A DNA stretch of 24,694 nucleotides from Betaproteobacteria bacterium (GTDB taxonomy: Bacteria > Pseudomonadota > Gammaproteobacteria > Burkholderiales > Burkholderiaceae_C). The stretch is taken from NCBI GenBank assembly GCA_009922295.1, contig RFWA01000003.1:1-24694 (forward strand). The letters are read 5' to 3'. The translations under genes and the position numbers were made by a program. The notes beneath the pieces were generated by a model. That model searched no databases. It was not told the origin of the DNA and saw only the letters and a program-made list of their open reading frames with translations. Every line of letters starts with the position of its first letter. Within the stretch, counting starts at the first letter, position 1. Below, piece by piece: positions 1 through 7,370 of the stretch.

Positions 1-218
1 GCCGGCAGGTCATTGACCCGGACACCACCAATGGCTATCTCACCTTGGCTAATGGATTCAAGCCCCGCCACCATGCGCAGCAGCGTGGACTTGCCGCAGC
101 CAGAGGGACCGACAAACACCGCCAGCTCGCCATCTGGAACCGAGAGCGAGACCTCGCGCACGGCAAGCTGCCGGCCGTCGTAAGTCTTGCTGACGGCCCG
201 TAAATCAACGGCTGCCAT
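1..218 (-). CDS. Carbohydrate-type ABC transporter ATP-binding protein, N-terminal part
   Basis: This is the first 72 codons of an ABC ATPase whose C-terminal part lies outside the window. The N-terminus (MAAVDLRAVSKTYDG) is followed by a Walker A loop GPSGCGKST at about residues 38-46 and then LLRMVAGLE, a pattern typical of the MalK/UgpC group. In that family the protein dimerises on the inner face of the membrane and drives uptake of sugars or polyols. It starts 21 bases after the stop of the family 1 binding protein on the same strand, so both are probably one operon with permease genes further downstream. The Q-loop, signature, Walker B motif and C-terminal TOBE domain are not visible, so the substrate is unknown. 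The family call is secure; the MalK/UgpC placement is inferred from the neighbour and the SGCGKST form. Confidence 0.9.
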   Translation of the reverse strand, partial: MAAVDLRAVSKTYDGRQLAVREVSLSVPDGELAVFVGPSGCGKSTLLRMVAGLESISQGEIAIGGVRVNDLP

Positions 219-239
219 GTCTATCGATCTGGTTCTGCA

Positions 240-1523
240 TTATTTTTTGGCCAGCTTGACGGCGAGCTCGCGCATCTCGTTGGCAGTTTCAGTGATGAAG
301 GCTTTCCAGTTTGCTGGCGGCTTGGCCAATGCACCCATCAGCTTGCGGTGGTAAGCGGCTTCCAGTTCTGGATAGAACAGGTGCACAGCTTCCGGGAAAT
401 CATAGGCTGCCAGTCCCCAGCTGGGCGCGGCGAATAGCTTCTGGCGCTCTGACAAGGATGAGATATCGAGGTCTTTGCGCACAGCCGAGCCAAGATTGTC
501 CAGCGAAGCCTGTTGAGCTTGCTTGCTCAGCATGAACTTGGCGAAATCAACAGCAATGGCCTTGTTGGGCGAGTTCTCAGGCACGGCCACACCGCGCATG
601 CCGCCAATCACAACCGCGTTTTTGCGGCCATCAAATGAAGGCCAAGGACCGACCAGGAAGTCACCACCCAACACGGCGGGCGTGTCCCACTTTTTCACGT
701 TCCAGTCGCCCACGCGGAACATGCCGCCTTTGCCCCCTTCGATCGTCTGGTACATCTCGCCGAAAGAGTGGTTGATGGTGTCAGGCGCCACATACCGGTA
801 CTCCGTGTAGGCCTTGAGTACCTCTTCGAGAACCTTGGCTCGCGCTGGCTCGTCGACCACGATTTTGCCCTGCGGGTCGATCAGCGTATGGCGCAGCCCC
901 GAGCCGAACATGAACAGGTCAATGATGTGGATCAGGTCGCGGGGTTTGGCTGCTTCCAGCGCCATGCCGAAAGTGTTGGCTTTGCCGTCACCGTCCGGGT
1001 CGTTGTCGCGGAATTTGACAGCCACCCGTTGCACATCGGCCCAGGTGGCCGGGAATTTTTCACCAACTTTGTCAAGCCAGCTTTTGCGTACACCGAAGCC
1101 CATCTGCACCCGCTGGATAGGCAGGATGATCATTTTGTCTGCGTGCGTGGCTACGCGCAGGTCGTCTTCAGTCAGGAAAGACTTGTCGCCCACGGAAGCC
1201 AGCACCGGCTTGAGGTCCACAAGTTTATTGGTCTGGTCGGCCACCCGGATTACCCGCTCGTAGTTGTTGAAGATCAGGTCAGGGGCGGTGTTGGTGTTAA
1301 TCGCCGATATTGAGCGGCCGAACCACTGGTCGGTCGGGTAATTGATGGATTTGACCGTCACCCCGGGGCGAGTCTTGGCGAACTCTGCGCTCAAGCTTTG
1401 GAACCATTTAATTCCGTTGTCGCCGAGGTCGTGCCAGACAACGAGCTCCTGGGCGCGACTGGTGCCGGCCAGTGCCATGGCGGCGCACAATGCGGCCGCT
1501 TTGAGAACTGCGCGTAATTTCAT
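240..1523 (-). CDS. Extracellular solute-binding protein family 1 (sugar ABC transporter)
   Basis: Periplasmic binding protein of 427 residues, a normal length for the SBP_bac_1 (UgpB/MalE-like) family. A Sec signal peptide ends near residue 24 (TSRA, then QELVVWHD). A calcium-loop-like segment rich in Asp (DNDPDGDGKANT, about residues 173-184) is common in carbohydrate-binding members. The start is supported by AGGAG upstream of the ATG. The gene is read first in its operon and is followed after 21 bases by the ATPase, so it should capture a sugar, polyol or glycerol-phosphate-like solute for that transporter. A promoter (1580-1609) and a LacI-type operator (1564-1577) lie upstream, shared with the divergent LacI-family gene, so control by that regulator is likely. 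Ligand identity cannot be read from the sequence. Confidence 0.9.
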   Translation of the reverse strand: MKLRAVLKAAALCAAMALAGTSRAQELVVWHDLGDNGIKWFQSLSAEFAKTRPGVTVKSINYPTDQWFGRSISAINTNTAPDLIFNNYERVIRVADQTNKLVDLKPVLASVGDKSFLTEDDLRVATHADKMIILPIQRVQMGFGVRKSWLDKVGEKFPATWADVQRVAVKFRDNDPDGDGKANTFGMALEAAKPRDLIHIIDLFMFGSGLRHTLIDPQGKIVVDEPARAKVLEEVLKAYTEYRYVAPDTINHSFGEMYQTIEGGKGGMFRVGDWNVKKWDTPAVLGGDFLVGPWPSFDGRKNAVVIGGMRGVAVPENSPNKAIAVDFAKFMLSKQAQQASLDNLGSAVRKDLDISSLSERQKLFAAPSWGLAAYDFPEAVHLFYPELEAAYHRKLMGALAKPPANWKAFITETANEMRELAVKLAKK

Positions 1524-1563
1524 GGAAGTCTCCTGGTTGAAAAACAGTAAAAAGGCAAAGATA

Positions 1564-1577
1564 GGAAAACGTTTACC
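1564..1577. promoter_or_regulatory. LacI-family operator between binding protein and regulator genes
   Basis: The 14-mer GGAAAACGTTTACC has central CG symmetry; six of its seven base pairs around the axis (between 1570 and 1571) are complementary. This is the usual shape of LacI/GalR-family operators (AAACGTTT core). It overlaps the predicted transcription start of the minus-strand binding protein promoter, where a bound repressor would block transcription. It sits 62 bases upstream of the chosen LacI-family start, so autoregulation is plausible. Confidence 0.65.
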
Positions 1578-1579
1578 CT

Positions 1580-1609
1580 ATTATGAGCAAGTCGACGGTT
1601 TATTGGCAA
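1580..1609 (-). promoter_or_regulatory. Sigma-70-like promoter for the sugar ABC operon
   Basis: On the minus strand TTGCCA (1609-1604, five of six consensus bases) is followed after 18 bases by CATAAT (1585-1580, five of six). The expected start point near 1573 falls inside the LacI-type operator and would give a leader of about 50 bases with a good AGGAG site before the binding protein ATG. Confidence 0.5.
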
Positions 1610-1638
1610 TAATCGGAAACCCTAAGTCAATCCCAGCT

Positions 1639-2676
1639 GTGTCTACTGTTCCCCCGCGCCCTCCTGCCTCTCCAAGCCAAGCCAAAGACACGGTGTCCAT
1701 CGCCGAGGTGGCGGCACGCGCCCATGTCTCAATTGCCACGGTGTCTCGTGTGCTCAACGGCGTGTCCAGCAAGTTTTCCCCAGCAACCCAGGAAACGGTG
1801 ATGCAGGCTGTCGCCGAGCTGGGATATCGCCCGACGGTGGCAGGGCGCTCGCTGCGCAGTGGTCAGAGCCGGCTAGTCGCTGTCTTGGCGTCCAACCTGG
1901 GTAACCCTTCCATGGCTGCCATCGCCGCAGCCGCTGAGGTGGCGCTGAGAAAGGCAGGCTATGTCATGGTGCTGTGCGACACGCATGACCAGCCTGAATT
2001 GCAGGACGAATACCTGCTCGAGATGGGTTCCCATTACGCCCGCGGACTGGTACTGCTGGGTGCTGTTGACAGCCCTCAACTCGGTCGCTTGGCCCAACGA
2101 TCGGGCCATATGGTGTTTGTGAATCGGCGTTCGCCAGTGCCACTGAGTGACGCCCGTTATGTCGGCATTGACAATCTGGCTGCGGTGAAGACAGTTGCAG
2201 ATTGGATGATCGAGCAATGCAGGGGCAGATTCGGATTGATCCACGGCGACGTACGGTCGTCGGCCACCCGGGAGCGGGTCGATGGTTTTCTGGACTCGTG
2301 TCGCGCGATGGGCCTGCCACTGTCGCAGCCTTACATTCGTTCCAGCTTCGGGCTGTCTCACTTGGACACGGGCTTTTCAGGTATGCAGGCCTTGATGGCG
2401 TTGAAACAGCCGCCAAGAGCCGTGTTTTGTACCAGCGATCTGATTGCCTATGGCGCGCATCGTCTGCTGCGCGAACACTACCCTGAGCAGCTTGATCAGG
2501 TGGCCTTGGTGGGCTTTGACCACAGCCCGCTTAACAGCTGGATCGCACCTTGGCTGAATGGGGTGAGGGTGCCTTATGGCGAGTATGGCGATGCGATCTT
2601 GCGCGCCATGCAGTCTGAGCAGCCTCAGGACATATTGTTGCCTTATCAGTGGGTCAACGCGACGGTTCAGAGATAA
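1639..2676 (+). CDS. LacI/GalR-family transcriptional regulator
   Basis: DNA-binding repressor of about 345 residues. The helix-turn-helix reads VSIAEVAARAHVSIATVSRV (about residues 19-38), followed by the hinge-type segment GRSLRSGQS and a periplasmic-binding-protein-like effector domain (VAVLASNLGNPSM onwards) with the typical ...VGFDHSPLNSWIAP region near the end. The frame stays open far upstream, but the family starts close to the helix-turn-helix. GTG at 1639 gives a family-sized protein and leaves the promoter and operator outside the gene; TTG 1603 and GTG 1693 are alternatives, and none has a clear Shine-Dalgarno site. It diverges from the sugar ABC operon, its probable target, and likely responds to the transported sugar or a derivative. 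Function is well supported; the start is uncertain. Confidence 0.88.
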   Translation: MSTVPPRPPASPSQAKDTVSIAEVAARAHVSIATVSRVLNGVSSKFSPATQETVMQAVAELGYRPTVAGRSLRSGQSRLVAVLASNLGNPSMAAIAAAAEVALRKAGYVMVLCDTHDQPELQDEYLLEMGSHYARGLVLLGAVDSPQLGRLAQRSGHMVFVNRRSPVPLSDARYVGIDNLAAVKTVADWMIEQCRGRFGLIHGDVRSSATRERVDGFLDSCRAMGLPLSQPYIRSSFGLSHLDTGFSGMQALMALKQPPRAVFCTSDLIAYGAHRLLREHYPEQLDQVALVGFDHSPLNSWIAPWLNGVRVPYGEYGDAILRAMQSEQPQDILLPYQWVNATVQR

Positions 2677-2701
2677 CGCCCAGCCCAAACTGGCCGTGCC
2701 T

Positions 2702-3670
2702 TTACTCCTCCCGGATATCTGCGGCTTTGATCAGTGCCGTCCAGCGGACGCTGTCACGTTCCAAAAAGTTCTTGAACACGGTCGGCGGTCCACCGACGGG
2801 CACCATGCCCAGGCCAATCAGACGGTCTCTGACTTCGGGTTTTTTGAGGGCACGGTCAATAGCGGTATTGAGCTGAGTCACGACGGCGGAAGGCATGCCG
2901 GCTGGGCCGACGATGCCGAACCAGGCGCCCACATCGTCAAAGCCTGGGAACCCTGCCTCGGTCATGGTCGGCACTTGCGGAAACTCAGGATGGCGCGACA
3001 CGGCGGTGATAGCCAGCGGGCGCACTTTTTTTGCCGCCACCAACTCCTTCAGTCCGGACATGGTGTAAAAAGTGAAATCGACGCGACCGGCCATAACCTC
3101 GGTCAGGGCCGGCGCCGCCCCGCGAAACGGAATATGCGTCATGGTGGTGCCAGTGTTGTGCGCCAGCAGTGCACCCGCCAAGTGCGCCGGGCCGCCATTG
3201 CCAGCTGAAGCATACGACAGAGGTCGGCTGCGCGCGGCTTTGACCAGATCCTGAATGGTCTGAGCCGTGGAGTCTGGCCCTACGATCACGATGGTGGGCA
3301 GCACCGCGGTGTGCGAGATCGCCACAAAGTCCTTGAGCGGATCTGGTTTGGTGCGCTTGCTCAGGATCGGGTTAACAATAAATGTGGAGGCCGTCGACAT
3401 CAGGGTGTAGCCGTCAGCCTCTGCTTGCGCGACCATGTCGGTGGCAATCTGGCCACTGGCGCCGGCGCGGTTGTCTACCGTCACAGGCTGTCCCAATTGC
3501 AGGCTGATGTCCTGCGCCAGGATGCGAGTGTAGACATCAAGCGGACCGCCAGCCGCAAAGCCAACCAGCAGCTTGATCGGTCGGGTCGGGTAGATGGTTT
3601 GGGAATGGGCCAGTTGGCTGGCGACCGTGGCTGCACCCAGCAGGGTGAAGGAGCGACGTGACATGAACAT
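2702..3670 (-). CDS. Bug/TctC-family tricarboxylate-type binding protein
   Basis: Periplasmic binding protein of 322 residues in the Bug (Bordetella uptake gene, TctC) family. A twin-arginine-like start, SRRSFTLLG (residues 4-12), precedes a short hydrophobic stretch ending in AHSQ. The mature part opens with YPTRPIKLLVGFAAGG and PLDVYTR, then VTVDNRAGASG and ADGYTL, all family hallmarks; the Asp in the GGPLD loop is in the usual ligand-contact region. ATG 3670 is preferred because AAGGG lies seven bases upstream; ATG 3664 is possible. The gene lies 117 bases downstream of the enolase-superfamily gene on the same strand, and probably binds a carboxylate that the enzyme acts on. No TctA/TctB membrane genes are present, as is common for these proteins in Burkholderiales. 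It converges with the LacI gene, with no clear terminator between them. Confidence 0.9.
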   Translation of the reverse strand: MFMSRRSFTLLGAATVASQLAHSQTIYPTRPIKLLVGFAAGGPLDVYTRILAQDISLQLGQPVTVDNRAGASGQIATDMVAQAEADGYTLMSTASTFIVNPILSKRTKPDPLKDFVAISHTAVLPTIVIVGPDSTAQTIQDLVKAARSRPLSYASAGNGGPAHLAGALLAHNTGTTMTHIPFRGAAPALTEVMAGRVDFTFYTMSGLKELVAAKKVRPLAITAVSRHPEFPQVPTMTEAGFPGFDDVGAWFGIVGPAGMPSAVVTQLNTAIDRALKKPEVRDRLIGLGMVPVGGPPTVFKNFLERDSVRWTALIKAADIREE

Positions 3671-3787
3671 ACAGTAACCCTTGAAGGCCGGCCTATCAGG
3701 CGCCGGGTCTGAAAACGAACCCGACTTAGCGTATCACGCCTGGTCAAGCTGATACCCAGTGCGTTCGAGCCCAACATTTGGAAACTG

Positions 3788-4807
3788 TTACACCACCACC
3801 TGGTAGCTGGCCAGAGCCTGCAGGTCTGGCGCCACACCCAGGCCAGGCGCATCAGACAGGGTGGCCCAACCGTCCACCACCGTTAGCGGAAACACTTGCT
3901 CACGCAGCGGGTTAGGGTTGGCGTCTACTTCAGCCCAACCGCCGGGCGTGCCGGAGCCGGCCAGGGCGTGCAGGCTGGCAGCGAGGCCAACACCGCCAGC
4001 CAGCCAGTGCGGGCAGTAAGCGATGCCCTTTGCCTGCGCTTGCCGCGCCACCACCAGCCCCCCGGTGATGCCGCCCCACTTGCCCACGTCGGGCTGCACA
4101 AACCGCAGGTAGCCGGCTTCGATGGCCTCTGTAAAGGCTGGCTCGCCACGCAGGTTTTCGCCGGCCGCCAGGGGCACGGGGCTGGCCTGGGCCAGGTTGC
4201 GCCAGGCGGCGTGGGGCTGGTCGGCGCCAATGGGTTCTTCAATCCAGTAGGGCTTATAGGGGGCCAGCTCGGCAATGCGGGCGGCGGCATCGGTCGGTGA
4301 CCACGCCTGGTTGGCGTCACACATGATCACCGCGTCCGGGCCCAGGGCTTCTCGCATGGCGGCCAGGTTGGCCACATCCCGCGCAGCTCCAAAGCCGACT
4401 TTGAGTTTGAAAGCCCGGTAGCCCTCGGCGTGTTTGGCCAAGGCCACCGCCACCACCTTGTCGGGCCCGATGCCACTGGCATAGACCCGCACTCGGCCGC
4501 TGCTGCCGCCCAGCAGTTGCCATAGTGGCAGGTTGGCGCGACGGGCGGCCATGTCCCACAGCGCCTGGTCCACCGCGCCGGTGATTTGTGCAAAGGGCCC
4601 GGGCTCGCCACACTGGATCGCCATCTGCCGCGTGCGCTGGTCCAGCAGATTACTGAACACCTCACCCCAGCCTGTGGCGCCATCGCTGGCGCTCACGCGC
4701 AAAAAAACGGCAGGCCGGTTGCTCATGGCGCCAAAGGCGTTGGCCACGGGCTCGGCGATCGGCGCACGAAGCACCCAACAGTCCAAACGGTCAATCGTGG
4801 TGGCCAT
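3788..4807 (-). CDS. Mandelate racemase/muconate lactonizing enzyme family protein
   Basis: Enolase-superfamily enzyme of 339 residues that should abstract the proton alpha to a carboxylate (racemase, epimerase, dehydratase or cycloisomerase). The barrel carries FKLKVG with the KxK pair at K134/K136, metal ligands D164 (MCDANQAW), E190 (IEEP) and E217 (AGENL), then QPDVGKWGG and a conserved-looking CPHWL with H267. Catalytic parts therefore look intact. The protein is short for a family of about 370 residues: between GWGEVFSN and LLDQRTRQMAIQCGEPG the usual stretch of roughly 30 capping-domain residues appears to be missing, in frame. The capping domain shapes substrate specificity, so activity or specificity may be changed. 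It is divergent from a Bug gene (62 bases apart) and precedes another, suggesting a sugar acid or organic acid substrate. Confidence 0.85.
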   Translation of the reverse strand: MATTIDRLDCWVLRAPIAEPVANAFGAMSNRPAVFLRVSASDGATGWGEVFSNLLDQRTRQMAIQCGEPGPFAQITGAVDQALWDMAARRANLPLWQLLGGSSGRVRVYASGIGPDKVVAVALAKHAEGYRAFKLKVGFGAARDVANLAAMREALGPDAVIMCDANQAWSPTDAAARIAELAPYKPYWIEEPIGADQPHAAWRNLAQASPVPLAAGENLRGEPAFTEAIEAGYLRFVQPDVGKWGGITGGLVVARQAQAKGIAYCPHWLAGGVGLAASLHALAGSGTPGGWAEVDANPNPLREQVFPLTVVDGWATLSDAPGLGVAPDLQALASYQVVV

Positions 4808-4835
4808 GAAGCCGCCTTTCAGAGGGCAAAATCAA

Positions 4836-4845
4836 AGTGTACACT
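4836..4845. promoter_or_regulatory. Palindrome in divergent promoter region, possible regulator site
   Basis: AGTGTACACT is a perfect 10-base palindrome in the 61-base space between the start codons of the enolase-superfamily gene and the Bug gene. TACACT, a weak -10-like hexamer, reads on both strands within it. A site for the IclR regulator encoded at 5843-6604 is the simplest idea, but no experiment or consensus match supports it. Confidence 0.35.
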
Positions 4846-4868
4846 GCCTAAAAAAGGAGACAAATACC

Positions 4869-5846
4869 ATGCGCACTGGCTTGAATTGGCGGCGGCTTTG
4901 CGTCGCGCTCGTTGGTTTTTTGGCGGCCTTTACCGTACTGGCCCAGCCCTATCCCAGCAAGCCCATTCGGCTGGTGGTGCCCTTCCCGCCAGGCGGCGCG
5001 GTCGACTTTTACGCCCGGGTGGTGCAGCCGGCCTTGGCCGAGGCGCTGGGTCAACCGGTGGTGATCGACAACAAAGGCGGCGCCAGCGGTATGCTGGGCG
5101 CTGGCATCGTGGCGCAAGCCGCGCCAGACGGCTACACCCTTTTGCTGGGTAACATTGCCTCGCTGGCCATCAACGTCGGTATCTATGACAAGATGCCCTA
5201 TGACCCGCGCAAAGACTTCACGCACATTGTGCGCACGGTGGACGTCAATTACGTGTTGGTGGTCCACCCCAGCCTGCCGGTCAAAACCGTTGCCGAACTG
5301 GTGCAATACGCCAAGGCCAACCCGGGCAAGCTGTCCTACGGTTCGGCCGGCAGCGGCAGCTTGCCTCATCTGGGTACCGAACTGCTCAAGGCCCAAGCCG
5401 GCATCGACATGGTGCACGTGCCTTACAAGGGCGGCGGCCCCATGGTCACCGATGCCCTGGGGGGTCAAATCCAAGTGGTGCTTGGTGACCAGGCTAACCT
5501 GATGCCGCATGTGCAAACCGGCAGGCTGCGGGCGCTGGCAGTGGCCACCACCAAGCGATCGGCCAACGCCCCCGCCATTCCTACCATCGCGGAGAGCGGC
5601 TTGCCCGGTTTTGATGCCACGGCCTGGCAGGGCTTGGTCGGCCCGGTGGGCATGAACCCCGATGTGATCAAGAAAATCAACGAGGCCTTCAACAAGGTGA
5701 TGGCCACGCCAGCCGTACACGACAAGCTGGTGGCCGGAGGTCTGGAGCCCATGGGTGGTACGCCCCAGCAGTTCGGCCGTTTCATCGACGCCGAAATCAC
5801 CAAGTGGACCAAAATCGCGAAGGATGTGGGGGTCAAGGCAGAGTGA
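4869..5846 (+). CDS. Bug/TctC-family tricarboxylate-type binding protein
   Basis: Second Bug-family periplasmic binding protein, 325 residues. The start ATG is set by AAGGAGA about ten bases upstream and by a classical signal peptide (MRTGLNWRRLCVALVGFLAA, cleavage near VLAQ, then PYPSKPIRLVVPFPPGGAVD). Further hallmarks are VVIDNKGGASGMLGAG, PDGYTLLLGN and the GTPQQFGRFI region near the end. In this family the closed pocket binds dicarboxylates, amino acids or aromatic acids. The open frame continues upstream of the chosen start, but that extension lies antisense to the enolase-superfamily gene and lacks a signal peptide at its N-terminus. It overlaps the IclR gene by four bases (GTGA), so the two are translationally coupled. 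Binding proteins without their own membrane partners can also work in sensing, which fits the coupling, but that is inference. Confidence 0.92.
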   Translation: MRTGLNWRRLCVALVGFLAAFTVLAQPYPSKPIRLVVPFPPGGAVDFYARVVQPALAEALGQPVVIDNKGGASGMLGAGIVAQAAPDGYTLLLGNIASLAINVGIYDKMPYDPRKDFTHIVRTVDVNYVLVVHPSLPVKTVAELVQYAKANPGKLSYGSAGSGSLPHLGTELLKAQAGIDMVHVPYKGGGPMVTDALGGQIQVVLGDQANLMPHVQTGRLRALAVATTKRSANAPAIPTIAESGLPGFDATAWQGLVGPVGMNPDVIKKINEAFNKVMATPAVHDKLVAGGLEPMGGTPQQFGRFIDAEITKWTKIAKDVGVKAE

Positions 5847-6604
5847 GTGTGCTGGAGCGGCGTGACTGGATTGCCGGCCTGGAAAAAGGCCTGACCATCA
5901 TCGAGGCTTTCGACGCCGAGCACGACCGCATGACTTCAAGCCAGGTCGGGCAGCGCTGCGGCCTGACCCGGACCGCCGCACGCCGGCACCTGCTCACGCT
6001 CACCCATCTCGGCTATGCGCAGTCCGACGGCAAGTTGTACTGGCTGTCGCCGCGCGCCTTGCGGTTGGGGCAGGCCTACCTGGAGTCGGCCCGCCTGCCA
6101 AGAGCGGTGCAACCCTACCTGCAGCGTGTCACCGCCGGCACGGGCGAGACCGCCTATGCGGGGGTGCTGGACCGGCAGGAGATTGTCTACATCGCTCGCA
6201 GTGGTCCGCAGCGGGCGCTCAATATTGGCTATGTGCTGGGCTCGCGGGTTCAGTCCCATGTCACCGCGGCCGGGCTGTTGTTGCTGAGCCTGCTGCCGCC
6301 GCCCCAGTTGGCGCAATGGCTGGCGGCTGCGCCGCTGCGGGCGTTCAGCTCGCACACCATCACCGACCTGGCGGCCTTGCAACAGGCTATGGCGCTGGCC
6401 CGTCACCAGGGCTGGTACCTCTCAGAGCAACAGTTGGAGGTCAATTACCGTGGCATCGCGGTGCCGATTTTTGACCACAGTGACACCCTGCTGGGCGCCA
6501 TGAGCGTGACTATGCCAATCAACAACGAAAGCAGTGAGCAGGCCGTGCGACGTGTACTGCCGGTGTTGCAGGAAACCGCACGCAGCATGCGCCAGTTGCT
6601 CTGA
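5843..6604 (+). CDS. IclR-family regulator, PcaR/PobR-like
   Basis: DNA-binding regulator of about 253 residues. The winged helix spans roughly residues 28-60 (MTSSQVGQRCGLTRTAARRH), followed by the IclR effector domain. The C-terminal segment GWYLSEQQLEVNYRGIAVPI resembles the PcaR/PcaU/PobR branch, which commonly governs aromatic and hydroaromatic acid catabolism. GTG 5843 is chosen because it overlaps the stop of the Bug gene (GTGA) and gives the usual family length; GTG 5849 and GTG 5804 are alternatives. AAGG lies four bases before GTG 5843. The regulator probably controls the Bug/enolase-superfamily divergent pair, perhaps through the palindrome at 4836-4845, and may respond to the ligand of the Bug protein. 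It converges with livF, ten bases apart. Confidence 0.88.
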   Translation: MSVLERRDWIAGLEKGLTIIEAFDAEHDRMTSSQVGQRCGLTRTAARRHLLTLTHLGYAQSDGKLYWLSPRALRLGQAYLESARLPRAVQPYLQRVTAGTGETAYAGVLDRQEIVYIARSGPQRALNIGYVLGSRVQSHVTAAGLLLLSLLPPPQLAQWLAAAPLRAFSSHTITDLAALQQAMALARHQGWYLSEQQLEVNYRGIAVPIFDHSDTLLGAMSVTMPINNESSEQAVRRVLPVLQETARSMRQLL

Positions 6605-6614
6605 GGCCGTCGGC

Positions 6615-7370
6615 TCAGCCGCTGGTGGTTGCGTCTGCCGCTACCGCGGTGTGCGCCCCGCCCAAGAACAGCCGCTCCATGTTGGGGTCGGCCAGGATGT
6701 CTGCGGCGGCCTTGTGCAGCACCAGCCGGCCTGATTCGAGCGCGATGGCCTCGTCGGAGTACTGCAGGGCGCTTTTCACGTTTTGTTCCACCATCAGCAC
6801 GGTAGTGCCCTGCTCGGCCAGCCGCCGCAGCAGCCGAAACACGTCCTGAACGATCAGCGGCGACAGGCCGATGGAGGGCTCATCAATCAGCAGCACCTTG
6901 GGCCGCAACAGCAGCGCCCGGCCGATTTCCAGCTGTTTTTGTTCACCACCCGACAGCGTCGAGGCGCGCGAATGCAGCCGCTCCTTGACCCGCGGAAAGA
7001 ACTCCAGTACCTCGGGCATGCGCTCATGCGTGGTCTTCATGCCCAGCGTGATGCCGCCCAGCTCCAGGTTCTCGTACACGCTGAGGTTGCCGAACAGGTT
7101 GCGCCCCTGCGGCACAAAGGCGATGCCGCGCGCCAGCAGGGTTTTGGGGTCGGCGCCGGTCACGTCGTCGCCGTTGAGCGTGATGCGGCCCTGGCGCGGC
7201 TTGAGCAGACCGAACAGGGTTTTGAGCACCGTGGACTTGCCGGCGCCGTTGGGGCCGATCAGCAGCGTGATCGAACCGGTGCGGGCCGTGAACGACAGGT
7301 TGTTGAGGATCATGAAATCCTTGTAGCCGGCCACCACGTCGTCGAATTGAATGCAGGTGTCGCTCATCAT
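6615..7370 (-). CDS. livF: Branched-chain amino acid-type ABC transporter ATPase LivF
   Basis: ABC ATPase of 251 residues, last in the Liv-type transporter run. It has Walker A GPNGAGKST (about residues 39-47), the signature LSGGEQKQLEIGRALL, Walker B VLLIDEPSIGLSP and an H-loop region ending MVEQNVKSAL. The short form with GPNGAGKST and IGLSP is typical of LivF rather than LivG. ATG 7370 overlaps the livG stop by one base; ATG 7367 is an equally possible start. With LivG it should energise the LivH/LivM channel. In Burkholderiales, HAAT transporters carry many substrates besides amino acids, including aromatic acids, and this one sits with catabolic enzymes, so leucine is unlikely to be the ligand. 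Confidence 0.95.
   Translation of the reverse strand: MMSDTCIQFDDVVAGYKDFMILNNLSFTARTGSITLLIGPNGAGKSTVLKTLFGLLKPRQGRITLNGDDVTGADPKTLLARGIAFVPQGRNLFGNLSVYENLELGGITLGMKTTHERMPEVLEFFPRVKERLHSRASTLSGGEQKQLEIGRALLLRPKVLLIDEPSIGLSPLIVQDVFRLLRRLAEQGTTVLMVEQNVKSALQYSDEAIALESGRLVLHKAAADILADPNMERLFLGGAHTAVAADATTSG

Noticed and set aside
3685..3723. Palindrome AGGCCGGCCT (3685-3694) and CGGGT/ACCCG arms (3704-3723) as operators or a terminator
   Set aside because: In the 117-base gap before the Bug gene; GC-rich palindromes are common by chance here, there is no T-run and no known site matches.
4533..4868. Upstream extension of the Bug gene start
   Set aside because: The extension is antisense to the enolase-superfamily gene; ATG 4869 has AAGGAGA upstream and a signal peptide directly after it.
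4848..5720. Long minus-strand open frame antisense to the Bug gene
   Set aside because: His/Gln/Gly-rich translation without family motifs; the plus strand has a signal peptide, ribosome site and clear Bug motifs. It is a high-GC shadow.
6611..6621. CGGC-TCA-GCCG hairpin between the IclR gene and livF as a terminator
   Set aside because: Only four base pairs, overlaps the livF stop codon, and has no T-run on either strand.
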